Shown: piece by piece, positions 1 through 8,955 of the stretch
Layout: each line of letters starts with the position of its first letter
How positions within the stretch are numbered: position 1 is the stretch's first letter
Source of the DNA: Pseudomonas sp. S35
GTDB taxonomy: Bacteria > Pseudomonadota > Gammaproteobacteria > Pseudomonadales > Pseudomonadaceae
NCBI RefSeq assembly: GCF_009866765.1
Contig: NZ_CP019431.1
Location: forward strand, 2,914,001 to 2,978,000
Direction of reading: 5' to 3'
Length of the DNA: 64,000 nt
Program-made: the position numbers and the translations under genes
Notes under the pieces: generated by a model
Databases searched by the model: none
What the model was told of the DNA's origin: nothing
Seen by the model: the letters and a program-made list of their open reading frames with translations, nothing else

Positions 1-2259
1 GAGCGTGCGGCCATCGAGTCTGGCACCGTGTGGTGGGACGCCGAGTTGTTCAGCGGTAAACCTGACTGGCAACGCCTGCTGCAAGCCGCACCGGCGAGCC
101 TGAGCGCCGAGGAACAAGGCTTTCTCGACAACGAAGTGGAAACCCTCTGCGACATCGCCAACGACTGGGAAACCACCCAGGTCTGGCAGGACATGTCCCC
201 CGAAGGCTGGCAGTACACCAAGGATGCCGGGTTCCTCGGCATGATCATTCCCAAGCAGTACGGCGGCAAAGGCTTCTCCCACTATGCGCACTCGCAAGTG
301 GTGATGAAGCTGTCGACGCGCTGCTCGGCGGCGGCGATTTCGGTGATGGTGCCCAACTCTTTGGGCCCGGCCGAGCTGCTGCTGCATTACGGCACCGACG
401 CCCAGCGCAATTACTACTTGCCACGCCTGGCGCGGGGTGAAGATATTCCGTGTTTTGCGTTGACCAGCCCGTATGCCGGCTCGGATGCAGGTGCGATTCC
501 AGACCTGGGCATCGTCTGCAAGGGCATGCACGAGGGCGAAGAAGTGCTGGGTTTCAACGTGACCTGGGACAAGCGCTACATCACCCTCGGTCCCATCGCC
601 ACCGTGCTGGGCCTGGCGTTTCGTGCCGAAGACCCGGATGGCTTGCTGGGTGCGAAAGGTTCGCTGGGCATCACCTGTGCGCTGATCCCGACGTCCCATC
701 CCGGCGTGAACAGCGGTCGTCGTCACTGGCCGCTCAACGCCGTGTTCCAGAACGGCCCGACCACCGGCAAGGATGTTTTCATCCCGCTTGAATGGGTGAT
801 CGGCGGCCGCGAGCAAGTCGGCAACGGCTGGCGCATGCTGATGGAATGCCTGGCCGCAGGCCGCGCGATTTCGTTGCCGTCGGCCAATGTCGGCCTGGGC
901 AAGGTTGCGGTGCGTGGCACTACGGCGTATGCCGCGATGCGCAAGCAGTTCGGCCTGCCCATCGGCAAGTTCGAAGGGGTGCAGGCGCCGCTGGCGCGCA
1001 TGGCCGGGCATTTGTATGCCTGCGATGCGGTGCGCAAGGTCTCGGTGGCGTCCCTGGATGCCGGTGAAAAACCCTCGGTGATCTCGGCCATTGCCAAATA
1101 CCACGTCACGGAGCGTGCGCGGATCATCGTCAACGACGGCATGGACATCGTCGCCGGCAAGGGCATCTGCATGGGCCCCAATAACTTCCTGGCCCGCGCC
1201 TATCAGCAAAGCCCCATCGCCATCACGGTGGAGGGCGCGAACATCATGACCCGCTGCCTGATCATCTTTGGCCAGGGCCTGATCCGTTGCCACCCCTATG
1301 TGTTCCGCGAGATGGAAGCGGCGCGCAACCCGGACCGGCGCAAGGCCCTGGAAGACTTCGACAGTGCAATGTTCGGCCATGTGAGTTTCGTGCTGGCCAA
1401 CACCGTAAGGGCAGCGGTGCATGCCCTGACCGGCGGCCGGCTGATTTCCGCCCCGGCCAAGACCGACCCGGCGCTCGCGTCCTACTACCGCCAGGCTAAC
1501 CGGCTGTCGGTGGTGTTGGCGTTGATCTCGGACGTTTCCATGGGCGTGCTGGGCGGTGCCCTCAAGCGCAAGGAAAGTATCACCGGGCGCCTGGGCGATA
1601 TTCTCTCGCAGCTGTACATCCTGTCCTGCGTGCTCAAGCGTTTCGAGGATGACGGCCGGCCCCAGGCCGACCTGCCGCTGGTGCACTGGTCAGCCCAGGA
1701 TGCGCTGTTGCGGGCCCATGAAGCCCTCGCCGAAGTGCTCGAAAACTACCCCTCGAAAACCGCCGCCGTGGTGGTGCGGGGCCTGACGTTCCCATTCGGA
1801 ATCCCGCTGCGCAAACCCTCGGATCGCCTGCTGGCCCAGGTGGCCGATGTGGTGCAGACCCCTGGCGAAACCCGCGACCGGTTGCTGGCCAATTCCTACA
1901 TTCCACGTCCGGAGATCGACAAGCTGGCGTACGGAGAGTTGGGCTTGCGTCTGTTGCCGCAGGTGGAACTGGTCGAAGCGCGGCTCAAGCCTGCCATCAA
2001 GCAAGGCTTGCTCGATCCAATGCCCATCTCTGCCACGGCCTTCACCACCTGGCGCGTCAAGGCCAGGGCGCTGGACCTGATCAGCGACGACGAAGACGCC
2101 TTGCTTGCACGCTACGTGGAATACGCCGACCACGGCATTCAGGTGGACGACTTCCCCCAGGACTTCGGTTTGCTGGAGGCGTTGCAGCAGCGCAAACAGG
2201 CGCTGGAGCCGGCCCCCAAACGCCGCAGCAGCCAAGGCGAAAACGCCTCGGTCAACTAG
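1..2259 (+). CDS. Acyl-CoA dehydrogenase, FadE type (5' end outside window)
   Basis: Catalyses the first, FAD-dependent step of fatty-acid beta-oxidation (acyl-CoA to trans-2-enoyl-CoA). The frame is open from base 1, so the N-terminus lies upstream; 752 codons are visible. Family members of the E. coli FadE type are about 815 residues, so roughly 60 are missing. The visible part has the acyl-CoA dehydrogenase core (PCFALTSPYAGSDAG near residue 155; VEGANIMTR near 412) and the extra C-terminal DUF1974-like region of large FadE enzymes (TRDRLLANSYIP near 625; final acidic VDDF segment). An internal GTG at 28 is in frame but has no ribosome site and should not be taken as the start. It is first of five same-strand genes that complete a beta-oxidation set. 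Confidence 0.92.
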   Translation, partial: ERAAIESGTVWWDAELFSGKPDWQRLLQAAPASLSAEEQGFLDNEVETLCDIANDWETTQVWQDMSPEGWQYTKDAGFLGMIIPKQYGGKGFSHYAHSQVVMKLSTRCSAAAISVMVPNSLGPAELLLHYGTDAQRNYYLPRLARGEDIPCFALTSPYAGSDAGAIPDLGIVCKGMHEGEEVLGFNVTWDKRYITLGPIATVLGLAFRAEDPDGLLGAKGSLGITCALIPTSHPGVNSGRRHWPLNAVFQNGPTTGKDVFIPLEWVIGGREQVGNGWRMLMECLAAGRAISLPSANVGLGKVAVRGTTAYAAMRKQFGLPIGKFEGVQAPLARMAGHLYACDAVRKVSVASLDAGEKPSVISAIAKYHVTERARIIVNDGMDIVAGKGICMGPNNFLARAYQQSPIAITVEGANIMTRCLIIFGQGLIRCHPYVFREMEAARNPDRRKALEDFDSAMFGHVSFVLANTVRAAVHALTGGRLISAPAKTDPALASYYRQANRLSVVLALISDVSMGVLGGALKRKESITGRLGDILSQLYILSCVLKRFEDDGRPQADLPLVHWSAQDALLRAHEALAEVLENYPSKTAAVVVRGLTFPFGIPLRKPSDRLLAQVADVVQTPGETRDRLLANSYIPRPEIDKLAYGELGLRLLPQVELVEARLKPAIKQGLLDPMPISATAFTTWRVKARALDLISDDEDALLARYVEYADHGIQVDDFPQDFGLLEALQQRKQALEPAPKRRSSQGENASVN

Positions 2260-2274
2260 AACAATCGCGGTCAG

Positions 2275-2302
2275 TGTGGGAGGGGGCTTGCCCCCTCCCA
2301 CA
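2275..2302. repeat. REP palindrome in the fadE-fabG gap
   Basis: A perfect inverted repeat of two 13-base arms (TGTGGGAGGGGGC and its complement) around TT. It is the common Pseudomonas REP type and recurs several times in this window. It sits inside an operon gap of 89 bases, where it could stabilise the upstream mRNA 3' end. Confidence 0.85.
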
Positions 2303-2348
2303 AGGAGCGGGGTCACAGTTCAAGACAGTGTTGTGAGTGGATCTATCT

Positions 2349-3692
2349 ATGAGTGACAGCTACCTATCGTTCGTCAATTCCCCTTGGGGCCGGCGCCTGG
2401 CGCAGGCGGTCGGTTTGCCGCAACCGCTGCCGTTGCAACGCTATCGCAGCGGTCAACCAGGCCTGGCCAACCCGGTGATTATCGCCGGGGCAGGGCGCCT
2501 GACCGCTCAGGTACAACGCCTCTTCAGCAGCACCGATACCGTCGCCGCGACCCCGGCGACGCTCAGGGCGCCCTCGACGGTCAAGGTGCAGGGCGCGGTG
2601 TTTGATGCCAGCGCTGTGGTCGACCTCAAACAGTTGGATGAGCTTTACGAGTTCTTCCACGCCAATGCCAAGCGCCTTGGCCAGCACGCTCGCGTGGTGG
2701 TACTGGGCACGGCGCCGGAGCATTGCCAGGACTTGCCCCAGGCCATCGCCCAACGCGCCCTTGAAGGTCTGGTGCGCTCGCTGGCCAAGGAACTGCGCCG
2801 GGCGATCACCGTGCAGTTGCTCTACGTGGCACCGGGCGCCGAACAGTCGTTGGACAGCAGCCTGCGTTTCTTCCTGTCACGCCGTTCGGCCTATGTGTCT
2901 GGGCAAGTGGTGCGCCTGGAACAGCCGGTGGACGGCCACAACGCGTTTGGCTGGGACACACCCTTCGCCGGCCGACGCGCCCTGGTCACCGGCGCGTCCC
3001 GTGGCATAGGTCTGGCCATCGCCCAGGTCCTGGCGCGTGATGGCGCCCATGTGGTGTGCGTGGATGTGCCCCAGGCCCAGGACGCGCTGCAACAGGCCGC
3101 CGCCAGCGTCGGCGGCTCCGCGTTGCCGTTGGACATCACCGCGCCGGATGCCGCCTCACTGTTGCTGGCCCATGTCGGCCAATACGGCGCCTTCGATGTG
3201 GTGGTGCACAACGCTGGCATCACCCGTGACAAGACCATCGCCAAGATGCCCGAAGCGGCGTGGCGCAGTGTACTGGCCGTCAACCTCGAAGCGCCGGTGC
3301 ACCTGAGCAACGCACTGCTGGACAACCAGGGGCTTAACCCGGGCGGGCGCATCGTGTGCGTGTCATCGATTTGCGGCATTGCCGGCAACCTCGGGCAAAG
3401 CAACTACGCCACCTCCAAGGCCGGTGTGATCGGCCTGGTGCAAGGCCTGGCACCCCGTGCAGCGGCGCAGCAGGTGACGGTGAATGCGGTGGCGCCAGGG
3501 TTTATCGAGACCCAAATGACCGCAAAAATCCCGCTGTTGATTCGTGAAGCGGGGCGGCGCATGAACTCCATGAGCCAGGGCGGGCAACCTATGGACGTGG
3601 CCGAAACCATCGCCTGGCTGGCTCACCCGGCGTCGGGCGCGGTCAATGGCCAAGTGGTGCGTGTGTGCGGCCAAAGCCTGCTGGGAGCCTGA
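2349..3692 (+). CDS. High-molecular-weight 3-oxoacyl-ACP/CoA reductase (FabG4-like)
   Basis: NAD(P)-dependent reductase or 3-hydroxyacyl-CoA dehydrogenase of the SDR superfamily, 447 residues, almost twice the normal FabG length. Residues 1-200 form a degenerate Rossmann-like domain without a dinucleotide motif. Residues 205-447 are a complete SDR domain with TGASRGIG at 214-221, HNAG at 287-290, the catalytic serine near 340, and Tyr353/Lys357 in the YATSK motif. This architecture matches mycobacterial FabG4. ATG at 2349 (MSDSYLSF) is preferred to the in-frame ATG at 2337 because it begins the conserved N-terminus; the ribosome site is weak. The gene ends 3 bases before the hydratase gene. 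In this context it most likely oxidises 3-hydroxyacyl-CoA, although reduction is equally possible chemically. Confidence 0.88.
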   Translation: MSDSYLSFVNSPWGRRLAQAVGLPQPLPLQRYRSGQPGLANPVIIAGAGRLTAQVQRLFSSTDTVAATPATLRAPSTVKVQGAVFDASAVVDLKQLDELYEFFHANAKRLGQHARVVVLGTAPEHCQDLPQAIAQRALEGLVRSLAKELRRAITVQLLYVAPGAEQSLDSSLRFFLSRRSAYVSGQVVRLEQPVDGHNAFGWDTPFAGRRALVTGASRGIGLAIAQVLARDGAHVVCVDVPQAQDALQQAAASVGGSALPLDITAPDAASLLLAHVGQYGAFDVVVHNAGITRDKTIAKMPEAAWRSVLAVNLEAPVHLSNALLDNQGLNPGGRIVCVSSICGIAGNLGQSNYATSKAGVIGLVQGLAPRAAAQQVTVNAVAPGFIETQMTAKIPLLIREAGRRMNSMSQGGQPMDVAETIAWLAHPASGAVNGQVVRVCGQSLLGA

Positions 3693-3695
3693 GCC

Positions 3696-4586
3696 ATGGA
3701 CTATGTGACCCAGATTGTCGACCCACCTCCATCGCGCACCCAATTGCTGCTGGACGGCGTGCGGGCCCTGCGCAAACCCAAGCTCGACGGCGCGCCGGCA
3801 TTGCCCACGGCGCGGTTGGTACGTTCGGCGGTGCAGTTGTCTGCCGCCGGCATTGGCGCCTACGGCCGTGCCTGCGGGTTTCGCCGTGAGCAGGGCGTGC
3901 CGCTGTCCTATCCCCATGTGCTGGCGTTCCCGCTGCACTTGATGCTGCTGACCCGGCCGAGCTTCCCCTACCCGGCCAGCGGCATGGTGCACCTGGCCAA
4001 TCGCATTCGTCAGCACCAGCGCCTGCACGAAGGCCACGCCTTGCGCCTGGAGGTGTATGCCGAGCGCTGGGTCGCCCATCCCAAGGGGCAGGCGCTGAGC
4101 ATCGCCACCCGCGCCTACAGCGCCGGCACCCTGGCCTGGGAAAGCGACAGCCTGTACCTGCGTCGCGACGTCAAAGACCCGGTCGGCGAGCTTTGGGACG
4201 ACGCGTTGCCGTTGCAGGAAGACGGTTTGCTGCGCAGCCAACGCTGGGTTTTGCCCGCCGATCTGGGCCGACGGTTTGCCAAGGTCTCGGGGGATTTCAA
4301 CCCGATCCACACCTCAGTGATCGGCGCGAAACTCTTCGGCTTTCGCCGCGCCATCGCCCACGGCATGTGGACCTTGGGCCGTGCGCTGGCCGCCCAGCAA
4401 CCGCCCGGTGGGTTGGACCAGGCCCAAGCCGATTGCGATTTCAAGTTGCCGATCTTCCTGCCCGGCCAGGTCGCCCTGTGGAACCACCCCGCGAGCGGCC
4501 CGCGCCGTGAGTTCGAAGTGCGCAATTTCGCCGGCGACCGGCCGCACATGCGCGGGCTATTTATCTGGAATGAGACCCTTCGATGA
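3696..4586 (+). CDS. MaoC-like (R)-enoyl-CoA hydratase / acyl dehydratase (HtdX-like)
   Basis: 296-residue hot-dog-fold protein with the hydratase signature FAKVSGDFNPIH near residues 196-207, supplying the Asp/His pair that activates water. It would interconvert 2-enoyl-CoA and (R)-3-hydroxyacyl-CoA. The N-terminal half is a second, degenerate hot-dog repeat, as in double-hot-dog HtdX proteins. Its stop codon overlaps the start of the thiolase gene by 4 bases (ATGA), so translation is probably coupled. Together with the FabG4-like neighbour it suggests an (R)-specific branch of beta-oxidation, or a link to polyhydroxyalkanoate precursors. Confidence 0.87.
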   Translation: MDYVTQIVDPPPSRTQLLLDGVRALRKPKLDGAPALPTARLVRSAVQLSAAGIGAYGRACGFRREQGVPLSYPHVLAFPLHLMLLTRPSFPYPASGMVHLANRIRQHQRLHEGHALRLEVYAERWVAHPKGQALSIATRAYSAGTLAWESDSLYLRRDVKDPVGELWDDALPLQEDGLLRSQRWVLPADLGRRFAKVSGDFNPIHTSVIGAKLFGFRRAIAHGMWTLGRALAAQQPPGGLDQAQADCDFKLPIFLPGQVALWNHPASGPRREFEVRNFAGDRPHMRGLFIWNETLR

Positions 4587-5881
4587 GTGACTACAGCTTC
4601 AACCCGGCCCCGACCCGCCGCGTGGCGATCATCGGCGGCAACCGCATTCCGTTCGCCCGCTCCAACACCGTGTATGCCCACGACAGCAATCAGGACCTGC
4701 TGGTGGCGGCGTTGCAAGGCCTGGTGGACCGCTACAACCTGCATGGCCAGCGCCTGGGCGAGTTCGCCGCGGGCGCGGTGATCAAGCACTCGCGGGACTT
4801 CAACCTGGCGCGTGAATCGCTGCTGTCCACCACCTTGTCCCCGGACACACCGGCCTACGATGTGCAACAAGCCTGCGGCACCGGCCTGGAAGCGGCCTTG
4901 CTGGTGGCGAATAAAATCGCCCTGGGCCAGATCGACGTGGGCATTGCCGGGGGCGCCGATACCACCTCCGATGCGCCCATCGGCATCAATGAATCCCTGC
5001 GCCACACCTTGCTCGCGGCCAACCGCGCCAAGGGCCTGGGCGACAAGCTCAAGACCCTCTTGAAGGTGCGGCCGTCGATGTTCTTCAAGCCGCTGCTACC
5101 GCGCAATGGCGAGCCGCGCACTGGGTTGTCGATGGGTGAACACTGCGAAGAAATGGCCAAGCGTTGGCAGATCAAGCGCCTGGCCCAGGATGAACTGACC
5201 CTCACCAGTCATCAGCGGCTGGACGCGGCATATAAACGTGGCTTCTTTGACGGCCTGATCAGCCCCCATCGCGGCCTGGCCCGGGACAACAACCTGCGGG
5301 CCGATGCCAGCCTGGAAAAACTCGCGGGCCTCGCCCCCGCCTATGACCGCCAGAACGGCACGCTCACGGCGGGCAATTCCACGCCCCTGACCGATGGCGC
5401 CTCGGTGGTGCTGCTGGCCAGTGAGGAATGGGCCGCTGCCAACGGCTGGCCGGTGCTGGCCTACCTGCGCACCGGTGAAACGGCCGCGGTGAATTTTGTC
5501 GACGGCACCGAAGGCCTGCTGATGGCGCCGGCCTATGCCGTGCCGCGCATGCTCAAGCGTGAAGGTTTGAGCTTTGCCGACTTCGATTTCTTCGAGATCC
5601 ATGAAGCCTTTGCCGCCCAGGTGCTGTGCACCCTCAAGGCCTGGGAAGACGCCGACTACTGCCGCGAGCGCCTGGGTCTGGACGCGCCGCTGGGGCCCAT
5701 CGACCGTACGAAAATGAACGTCAATGGCGGCTCCCTCGGCTGCGGCCATCCGTTCGCTGCCACCGGTGGCCGGCAACTGGCGGCGCTGGCCAAAATCATC
5801 CACGAAAACGGCGGCGGGCGCGGCCTGATTTCGATCTGCGCGGCGGGCGGGCTGGGCATTACCGCCATTGTCGAAAAGTAG
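4583..5881 (+). CDS. Acetyl-CoA C-acyltransferase (FadI/FadA2-type thiolase)
   Basis: Thiolytic cleavage of 3-oxoacyl-CoA to acetyl-CoA and a shortened acyl-CoA. It has 432 residues, close to E. coli FadI (436). The acylated cysteine is Cys98 in QQACGTGLEA, the HEAFAAQ box lies near residue 340, and the C-terminal GGSLGCGHPFAATGGRQ carries the second catalytic cysteine and histidine. The start overlaps the maoC stop in ATGA. Fourth gene of the beta-oxidation operon. FadI rather than FadA type is inferred from length and from HEAFA replacing NEAFA. Confidence 0.92.
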   Translation: MSDYSFNPAPTRRVAIIGGNRIPFARSNTVYAHDSNQDLLVAALQGLVDRYNLHGQRLGEFAAGAVIKHSRDFNLARESLLSTTLSPDTPAYDVQQACGTGLEAALLVANKIALGQIDVGIAGGADTTSDAPIGINESLRHTLLAANRAKGLGDKLKTLLKVRPSMFFKPLLPRNGEPRTGLSMGEHCEEMAKRWQIKRLAQDELTLTSHQRLDAAYKRGFFDGLISPHRGLARDNNLRADASLEKLAGLAPAYDRQNGTLTAGNSTPLTDGASVVLLASEEWAAANGWPVLAYLRTGETAAVNFVDGTEGLLMAPAYAVPRMLKREGLSFADFDFFEIHEAFAAQVLCTLKAWEDADYCRERLGLDAPLGPIDRTKMNVNGGSLGCGHPFAATGGRQLAALAKIIHENGGGRGLISICAAGGLGITAIVEK

Positions 5882-5891
5882 CGCCAACCAC

Positions 5892-5902
5892 AATAACAAC
5901 AA
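5892..5902 (+). promoter_or_regulatory. Tandem CA motif (Hfq/Crc target) at the acyl-CoA ligase start
   Basis: Two overlapping matches to AANAANAA (AATAACAA and AACAACAA) abut the Shine-Dalgarno AAGGAG at 5901-5906, just before the ATG at 5913. In Pseudomonas such A-rich sites bind Hfq with Crc and block translation when preferred carbon sources are present. Confidence 0.6.
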
Positions 5903-5912
5903 GGAGACTGCC

Positions 5913-7616
5913 ATGAACGCTATCAGCCTGGAACACACCGAACGGGTGTGGTTGAACGCCTACCTGCCCGGCGTCCCGGCAGACATCGATGCCGCCATCG
6001 AGGATTACCCTTCGTTGCGGGAAGTCTTCCTGGAGCACCTGGAGAAATTCCGCGAGCGCGTGGCCTATGTCAGCATCGGCACCGAAATGACCTACGCCGA
6101 CTGGCAGGTCCAAGGCATTGCGTTTGCCGCATGGCTACAAGGCCAGGGTGTGCAGCCGGGCGACCGCGTGGCGCTGATGATGCCCAATTGCTTGCAGTAC
6201 CCGATCTGCCTGCTGGGCACCATCCTGGCCGGTGCGGTGGTGGTCAACGTCAACCCGCTGTACACCGCCCATGAACTCAAGCACCTGCTCAAGGACAGTG
6301 GTGCCGAAACCGTGGTGATCTTCGAGAACTTTGCCCACACCCTGGAGAAAGTCGTGGCCGGCAGCAGCGTCAAGCGCGTGGTGATCGCGGCCATCGGTGA
6401 TCTGCTCGGTACCTTCAAGGGCGCGGCGATGAATTTCATCCTGCGCCGCGTGCAAAAGCAGGTGCCGGCATTCACGTTGCCGGGTTCGGTGCGCTTTAAC
6501 CAAGTATTGAAACAGGGGCGGGCGCTCAACCATTTCCCAGTGAGCATGGCTCTCGATGACTTGGCCTTCCTGCAATACACCGGCGGCACCACCGGCGATG
6601 CCAAGGGCGTGATGCTCAGCCACCGCAATATCATCGCCAACCTGCTGCAAGCCAAGGCCTGGGTCGGTGATCAACTGGATCAGGACAAACAAGAGACCAA
6701 CGTCACCTTGCTGCCGCTGTACCACATCTTTTCCCTGACGGTGAATTGCCTGATGTTCATGTGCCTGGGCGGGCGCAACATCCTTATCGCCAACCCACGG
6801 GACGTCAAGCGGGTGCAGATGATCCTGCGCAAGGAGCGCTTCAACGGCATTGCCGGAGTCAACACGCTGTTTAACGGTTTGTTGGAAAACAAGGAGTTCT
6901 GCGCGCGGGACTTTTCCGACCTGCGCATGGTGATCGCCGGCGGCATGGCCACCCACACCGCCGTGGCCAAGCGCTGGAAGGAAGTCACCGGGCTGCCGAT
7001 CATCGAAGGGTACGGCCTGACCGAATGTTCGCCGGTGGTGAGCATCAGCCCCATCGATATCGCCCGCATGCGCGAGATGGAATTCACCGGCAGCATCGGC
7101 GTGCCGTTGCCGTCGACCTGGGTGCGTTTTGTGCGTGAGGACGGAACACTGGCGGCTATCGGCGAGCAGGGCGAACTGCAAGTGCGCGGGCCCCAAGTGA
7201 TGCAGGGCTACTGGAAACGCCCGGAGGCCACCGCCGAAGTGCTCGATGCCCAGGGCTGGTTGTCCACCGGCGATATCGGCGTGATGGACGAGCGCGGTTA
7301 TATCCGTCTGGTGGACCGCAAGAAAGACATGATCCTGGTCTCGGGTTTCAACGTGTACCCCAATGAAATCGAAGACGTGGTCGCGCTGCACCCAGGGGTA
7401 GGGGAAGTCGCGGCCATTGGCGTGGAAGACGCGGTGACTGGTGAGAAGGTGAAGATCATCGTGGTGCGCAAGGACCCGAACCTGACTCAGGAGCAGATCC
7501 TTGCCCATTGCCGCGAGTACCTGACGGGGTACAAGGTGCCCAGGTATGTGGAATTTCGCACCACTGAATTGCCCAAGACCACCGTGGGCAAAGTACTGCG
7601 CCGGGCGCTGCGCTGA
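5913..7616 (+). CDS. Long-chain acyl-CoA ligase (FadD-like, AMP-forming)
   Basis: Activates free fatty acids to acyl-CoA via an acyl-adenylate, 567 residues. ANL-superfamily motifs are present: P-loop YTGGTTGDAKGVMLSHRN near residues 223-240, GYGLTECSP near 368, the GWLSTGDIG hinge region, and the C-terminal lysine motif LPKTTVGKVLRR. The start is set by AAGGAG with a 6-base gap to ATG 5913; the frame is also open upstream from 5868, but no ribosome site supports that. Last gene of the operon, separated by 31 bases from the thiolase, and the one with the clearest translational control signal (CA motif). Confidence 0.93.
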   Translation: MNAISLEHTERVWLNAYLPGVPADIDAAIEDYPSLREVFLEHLEKFRERVAYVSIGTEMTYADWQVQGIAFAAWLQGQGVQPGDRVALMMPNCLQYPICLLGTILAGAVVVNVNPLYTAHELKHLLKDSGAETVVIFENFAHTLEKVVAGSSVKRVVIAAIGDLLGTFKGAAMNFILRRVQKQVPAFTLPGSVRFNQVLKQGRALNHFPVSMALDDLAFLQYTGGTTGDAKGVMLSHRNIIANLLQAKAWVGDQLDQDKQETNVTLLPLYHIFSLTVNCLMFMCLGGRNILIANPRDVKRVQMILRKERFNGIAGVNTLFNGLLENKEFCARDFSDLRMVIAGGMATHTAVAKRWKEVTGLPIIEGYGLTECSPVVSISPIDIARMREMEFTGSIGVPLPSTWVRFVREDGTLAAIGEQGELQVRGPQVMQGYWKRPEATAEVLDAQGWLSTGDIGVMDERGYIRLVDRKKDMILVSGFNVYPNEIEDVVALHPGVGEVAAIGVEDAVTGEKVKIIVVRKDPNLTQEQILAHCREYLTGYKVPRYVEFRTTELPKTTVGKVLRRALR

Positions 7617-7639
7617 TTTAAATGTGCACGTGATCCAAA

Positions 7640-7793
7640 TGTGAGAGGGGGCTTGCCCCCGACAAGCCCGCTCACCACAGAGTTATGTGTCAGCCTTTAA
7701 GAGTTGTGTAGAGACCTATGCTCCGCTAGCGGTGCATCAGCTAAAAAATATGCTGGCTGATACTCCGCCATCGCGGGCAAGCTCCCTCCCTCA
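7640..7793. repeat. REPIN-like pair of inverted REP sequences
   Basis: A REP copy (TGTGAGAGGGGGCTTGCCCCC, read in two blocks from 7640) and an oppositely oriented degenerate copy near 7775-7793 flank about 110 unrelated bases. The element fills the gap between the convergent acyl-CoA ligase and Gfo/Idh genes and may act in transcript end formation. Confidence 0.7.
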
Positions 7794-7796
7794 TTT

Positions 7797-8912
7797 TCAA
7801 ACCGTGCCCACTTTTACCCAGCGCTCCTCGACGGCCGCCACGCGAATCGCCGTCGCCAGCCGCTCAACTTCCCACGCGCCTTCAAAGTCAGTGCCATCCG
7901 CGCCCTGGCCCGCCACGGCCATGATCAACTCTTGCACTTCCAGGGTCTTCAACTCGTTGTAGCCCAACTGATGCCCCGCCGCCGGGCTGAACGCCGCATA
8001 GCCGGGCAGGGCGGGGCCGGCCAGCAGGCGTTGGAAACCGTCCTGGCCGACTCGGCACAGGCGCAGTTCGTTCAAGCGCTCCTGGTCGAACGCCAAGGTG
8101 CCTTTGGTCCCGCTGATCTCGAAACTCAAGTGGTTCTTGTAGCCATGCTTGAGCCAACTGCTGCTCACCGTGCCGCGCGCGCCGTTGGCGAAGCGCAACA
8201 GGGCATGTACCTGATCGTCCACGGCGATAGGTTTCAGCTCGCTGCTACCTTTGACCGCCGGGCGTTGGGCGTGGACGGTCTGGGTATCGGCGCACACGCT
8301 GACCACATCGCCGACCAAGTAGCGCGCCATCGACAGCAAGTGGCTGCCCAAGTCGGCGAGCGCGCCGCCGGCATGTTCCACTTCGCAGCGCCAGGACCAC
8401 GGTGACGCCGGGTCGGCCATGAAGTCTTCGCTGAACTCGCCCTGGAAGCTGATGAGTTCACCCAACTCGCCATTGGCAATCAATTGTCGCGCCAAGGTGA
8501 TCATCGGATTGTGCTGATAGTTGTAGCCCACTCGCGTGACCACTCCCGCGGCACTGGCGGCGCGGCGCATGGCGTCGGCCTGTTCCAGGCTGACCGCCAG
8601 GGGTTTTTCGCAATACACCGCTTTGCCGGCAGCAATCGCGGCCATGGCCATGGGGTAGTGCAAATGGTTGGGCGTGGTGATGGCGACGACATCGACCTTG
8701 GGGTCGTTGATCAGCGCTTGCCAGTCACCATGGGCCTGGGCAAACCCCCAGGCCGTGGCGCAGCGCTGGGCGCGTTCGGTGTCGGCATCGGCCAGTGCCG
8801 CCAGTTTAAGGGTGACTGGCAGTTCGAATACCGCCCGGGCATTGTTGAACGCCAAGGCATGGGCGCGGCCCATGAAGCCTGTGCCGATCAAGCCGATTCC
8901 GAGTTCACGCAT
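7797..8912 (-). CDS. Gfo/Idh/MocA family oxidoreductase
   Basis: NAD(P)-dependent dehydrogenase of the glucose-fructose oxidoreductase / inositol dehydrogenase family, 371 residues. The N-terminal Rossmann fold has GLIGTGFMGRAHAL near residues 6-19 and the diagnostic CEKPLA near residue 98; the C-terminal domain is the alpha/beta substrate-binding fold. The start at 8912 (MRELGIG) follows AAAGGA. An upstream in-frame ATG at 8972 lies inside the operator repeats and is unlikely. The gene stands alone. The likely substrate is a sugar or polyol, but the motifs do not define which. Upstream palindromes resemble IolR/RpiR-family operators, which would fit an inositol-like or sugar-derivative substrate. 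Confidence 0.88.
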   Translation of the reverse strand: MRELGIGLIGTGFMGRAHALAFNNARAVFELPVTLKLAALADADTERAQRCATAWGFAQAHGDWQALINDPKVDVVAITTPNHLHYPMAMAAIAAGKAVYCEKPLAVSLEQADAMRRAASAAGVVTRVGYNYQHNPMITLARQLIANGELGELISFQGEFSEDFMADPASPWSWRCEVEHAGGALADLGSHLLSMARYLVGDVVSVCADTQTVHAQRPAVKGSSELKPIAVDDQVHALLRFANGARGTVSSSWLKHGYKNHLSFEISGTKGTLAFDQERLNELRLCRVGQDGFQRLLAGPALPGYAAFSPAAGHQLGYNELKTLEVQELIMAVAGQGADGTDFEGAWEVERLATAIRVAAVEERWVKVGTV

Positions 8913-8929
8913 AGCCGTGGTCCTTTGGA

Positions 8930-8937
8930 TTATTGTT
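8930..8937 (-). promoter_or_regulatory. CA motif (Hfq/Crc target) before the Gfo/Idh gene
   Basis: On the minus strand AACAATAA lies just upstream of the Shine-Dalgarno AAAGGA, matching AANAANAA. Suggests catabolite repression of the dehydrogenase. Confidence 0.5.
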
Positions 8938-8955
8938 TTCAGGAAGTGTATTAAT

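Noticed and set aside
7617..7796. Small frame on the plus strand reaching into the Gfo/Idh gene (from about 7687)
   Set aside because: Lies over a repeat and the 3' end of a real gene, with no ribosome site.
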